A stretch of DNA of 6,405 nt, taken from the NCBI GenBank assembly GCA_937881145.1, contig CALGFL010000425.1, positions 1 through 6,405 on the forward strand, read 5' to 3'. Positions 5,943 through 6,405 of this stretch are shown in pieces. Under the pieces are notes generated by a model that worked only from the letters and a program-made list of their open reading frames with translations, did no database searches and was not told the origin of the DNA. The position numbers and the translations under genes are program-made. The stretch's first letter is position 1, and every line of letters starts with the position of its first letter. Source of the DNA: an uncultured Bordetella sp. (GTDB lineage Bacteria > Pseudomonadota > Gammaproteobacteria > Burkholderiales > Burkholderiaceae_B).

Positions 5943-6308
5943 TCATGCATAAGAAGAGGGGTCGGTGCCCTGCAAAAACGCCAGCCAGCCCTTTATCAGG
6001 CGGTACAGGGCACATACGCTCGAAGACCGCACCCCCAGCCAACCGACGAAGATCCGCGTCAGCACGGCGCTAAGGCACAGCCACAGGATCGACCACCAGA
6101 AAGTGCGCAGCAGCCAGTCGAAATGCCGGGCATAGATCGTGCCGGCCGCATCGGTCCGCTTGATGTAGATCAGCACGACTGCCGCCAAGGTGGCGACGCC
6201 CAGAAAGCCGCTAGTCAGAAAGCCCAGCGCAAACAGACCATAAGCCACCTGTGTCAACAGGCGCAGATCCGACCCGGAGGCAGGAGTGGAGGTGTTCTGA
6301 TCGCTCAC
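5943..6308 (-). CDS. DUF4870-like small integral membrane protein
   Basis: A protein of 121 residues with a polar N-terminus (1-16), a long hydrophobic region at about 18-49 (one or two membrane passes), a short loop carrying IYIKRTDAAGTIYARHF (47-63), a second hydrophobic stretch at about 68-92, and a C-terminal YRLIKGWLAF (102-111). The loop with K-R-x-D and the YR-x-x-KGW-x-A end recall DUF4870 proteins, whose function is unknown. The start codon is GTG at 6308, supported by a GGAG Shine-Dalgarno (complement of 6317-6320) with 8 nt spacing; an ATG just upstream is out of frame and soon stopped. Residues 91-100 (LGVRSSSVCA) are unusually polar where the family is hydrophobic, as I recall it, which could be real divergence or a compensated frameshift. 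The gene converges with the SWIB gene and appears to be transcribed alone. Confidence 0.8.
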   Translation of the reverse strand: MSDQNTSTPASGSDLRLLTQVAYGLFALGFLTSGFLGVATLAAVVLIYIKRTDAAGTIYARHFDWLLRTFWWSILWLCLSAVLTRIFVGWLGVRSSSVCALYRLIKGWLAFLQGTDPSSYA

Positions 6309-6358
6309 GGTAGCGGCTCCATAGTGAAGTAGGACGTCGTGATCTTACCGCACAAAGA

Positions 6359-6392
6359 CAAACGCCCCAGCGAGGCGAAGCTGGGGCGTTTG
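6359..6392. terminator. Terminator-like hairpin at the right edge
   Basis: CAAACGCCCCAGC (6359-6371) pairs perfectly with GCTGGGGCGTTTG (6380-6392), a 13-bp stem with an 8-nt loop. On the minus strand TCTTTGTG follows, a modest U-rich tail; on the plus strand GGGG follows. It best fits a terminator for a minus-strand gene ending just right of the window, insulating the DUF4870-like gene from it. The partner gene is not visible. Confidence 0.6.
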
Positions 6393-6405
6393 GGGGATAA
6401 GAGCC

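Noticed and set aside
1..6405. Mobile element, CRISPR, tRNA, toxin-antitoxin or defence module
   Set aside because: I saw no transposase or integrase motifs, no direct-repeat arrays, no tRNA cloverleaf and no paired small genes of that type. Gene content is housekeeping or of unknown function.

Overview
The window reads as a GC-rich betaproteobacterial chromosome segment, most likely from the Alcaligenaceae (Bordetella/Achromobacter group). This rests on the type A RNase P RNA sequence, the Uup, PyrC and SWIB protein sequences, and long spurious open frames antisense to the real genes. The assignment is from recognition of sequence character; no search was run. Gene content is mostly housekeeping, and I see no phage, transposase, CRISPR, toxin-antitoxin or defence module.

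Layout, left to right. (1) The 3' part of a sterol desaturase/fatty acid hydroxylase family membrane gene (+) ends at 685. (2) rnpB, the RNase P RNA gene (-), occupies about 700-1107 and converges on it. (3) A divergent 120-bp spacer (1108-1226) holds the rnpB promoter, a possible back-to-back promoter toward uup, and a palindromic segment that looks like a degenerate dispersed repeat. (4) uup (+, 1227-3038) encodes an ABC-F ATPase with two nucleotide-binding domains. (5) Convergent to it and 19 bp away is pyrC (-, 3058-4122), dihydroorotase. It is preceded on the same strand by an M20-family amidohydrolase gene (-, 4179-5372), so these two may be co-transcribed. (6) Divergent from the amidohydrolase is a small SWIB/MDM2-domain protein gene (+, 5524-5802). 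(7) A 140-bp convergent spacer packed with hairpins, including a strong bidirectional terminator, separates it from (8) a small DUF4870-like membrane protein gene (-, 5943-6308). The window ends in another terminator-like hairpin.

Functionally the genes are unrelated neighbours: RNA processing (rnpB), an ABC-F ATPase linked in E. coli to ribosome and branched-DNA functions (uup), pyrimidine biosynthesis (pyrC), amino-acid conjugate hydrolysis (M20), a possible chromatin-like factor (SWIB) and an unknown membrane protein. The points most worth a second look are a compensated base-pair change at a near-invariant position in the P4 catalytic helix of RNase P RNA, a Uup protein lacking about 36 residues between Walker A and the signature motif of its first ATPase domain, and the hairpin cluster between the SWIB and DUF4870 genes. 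I did not find a convincing new biological system here.
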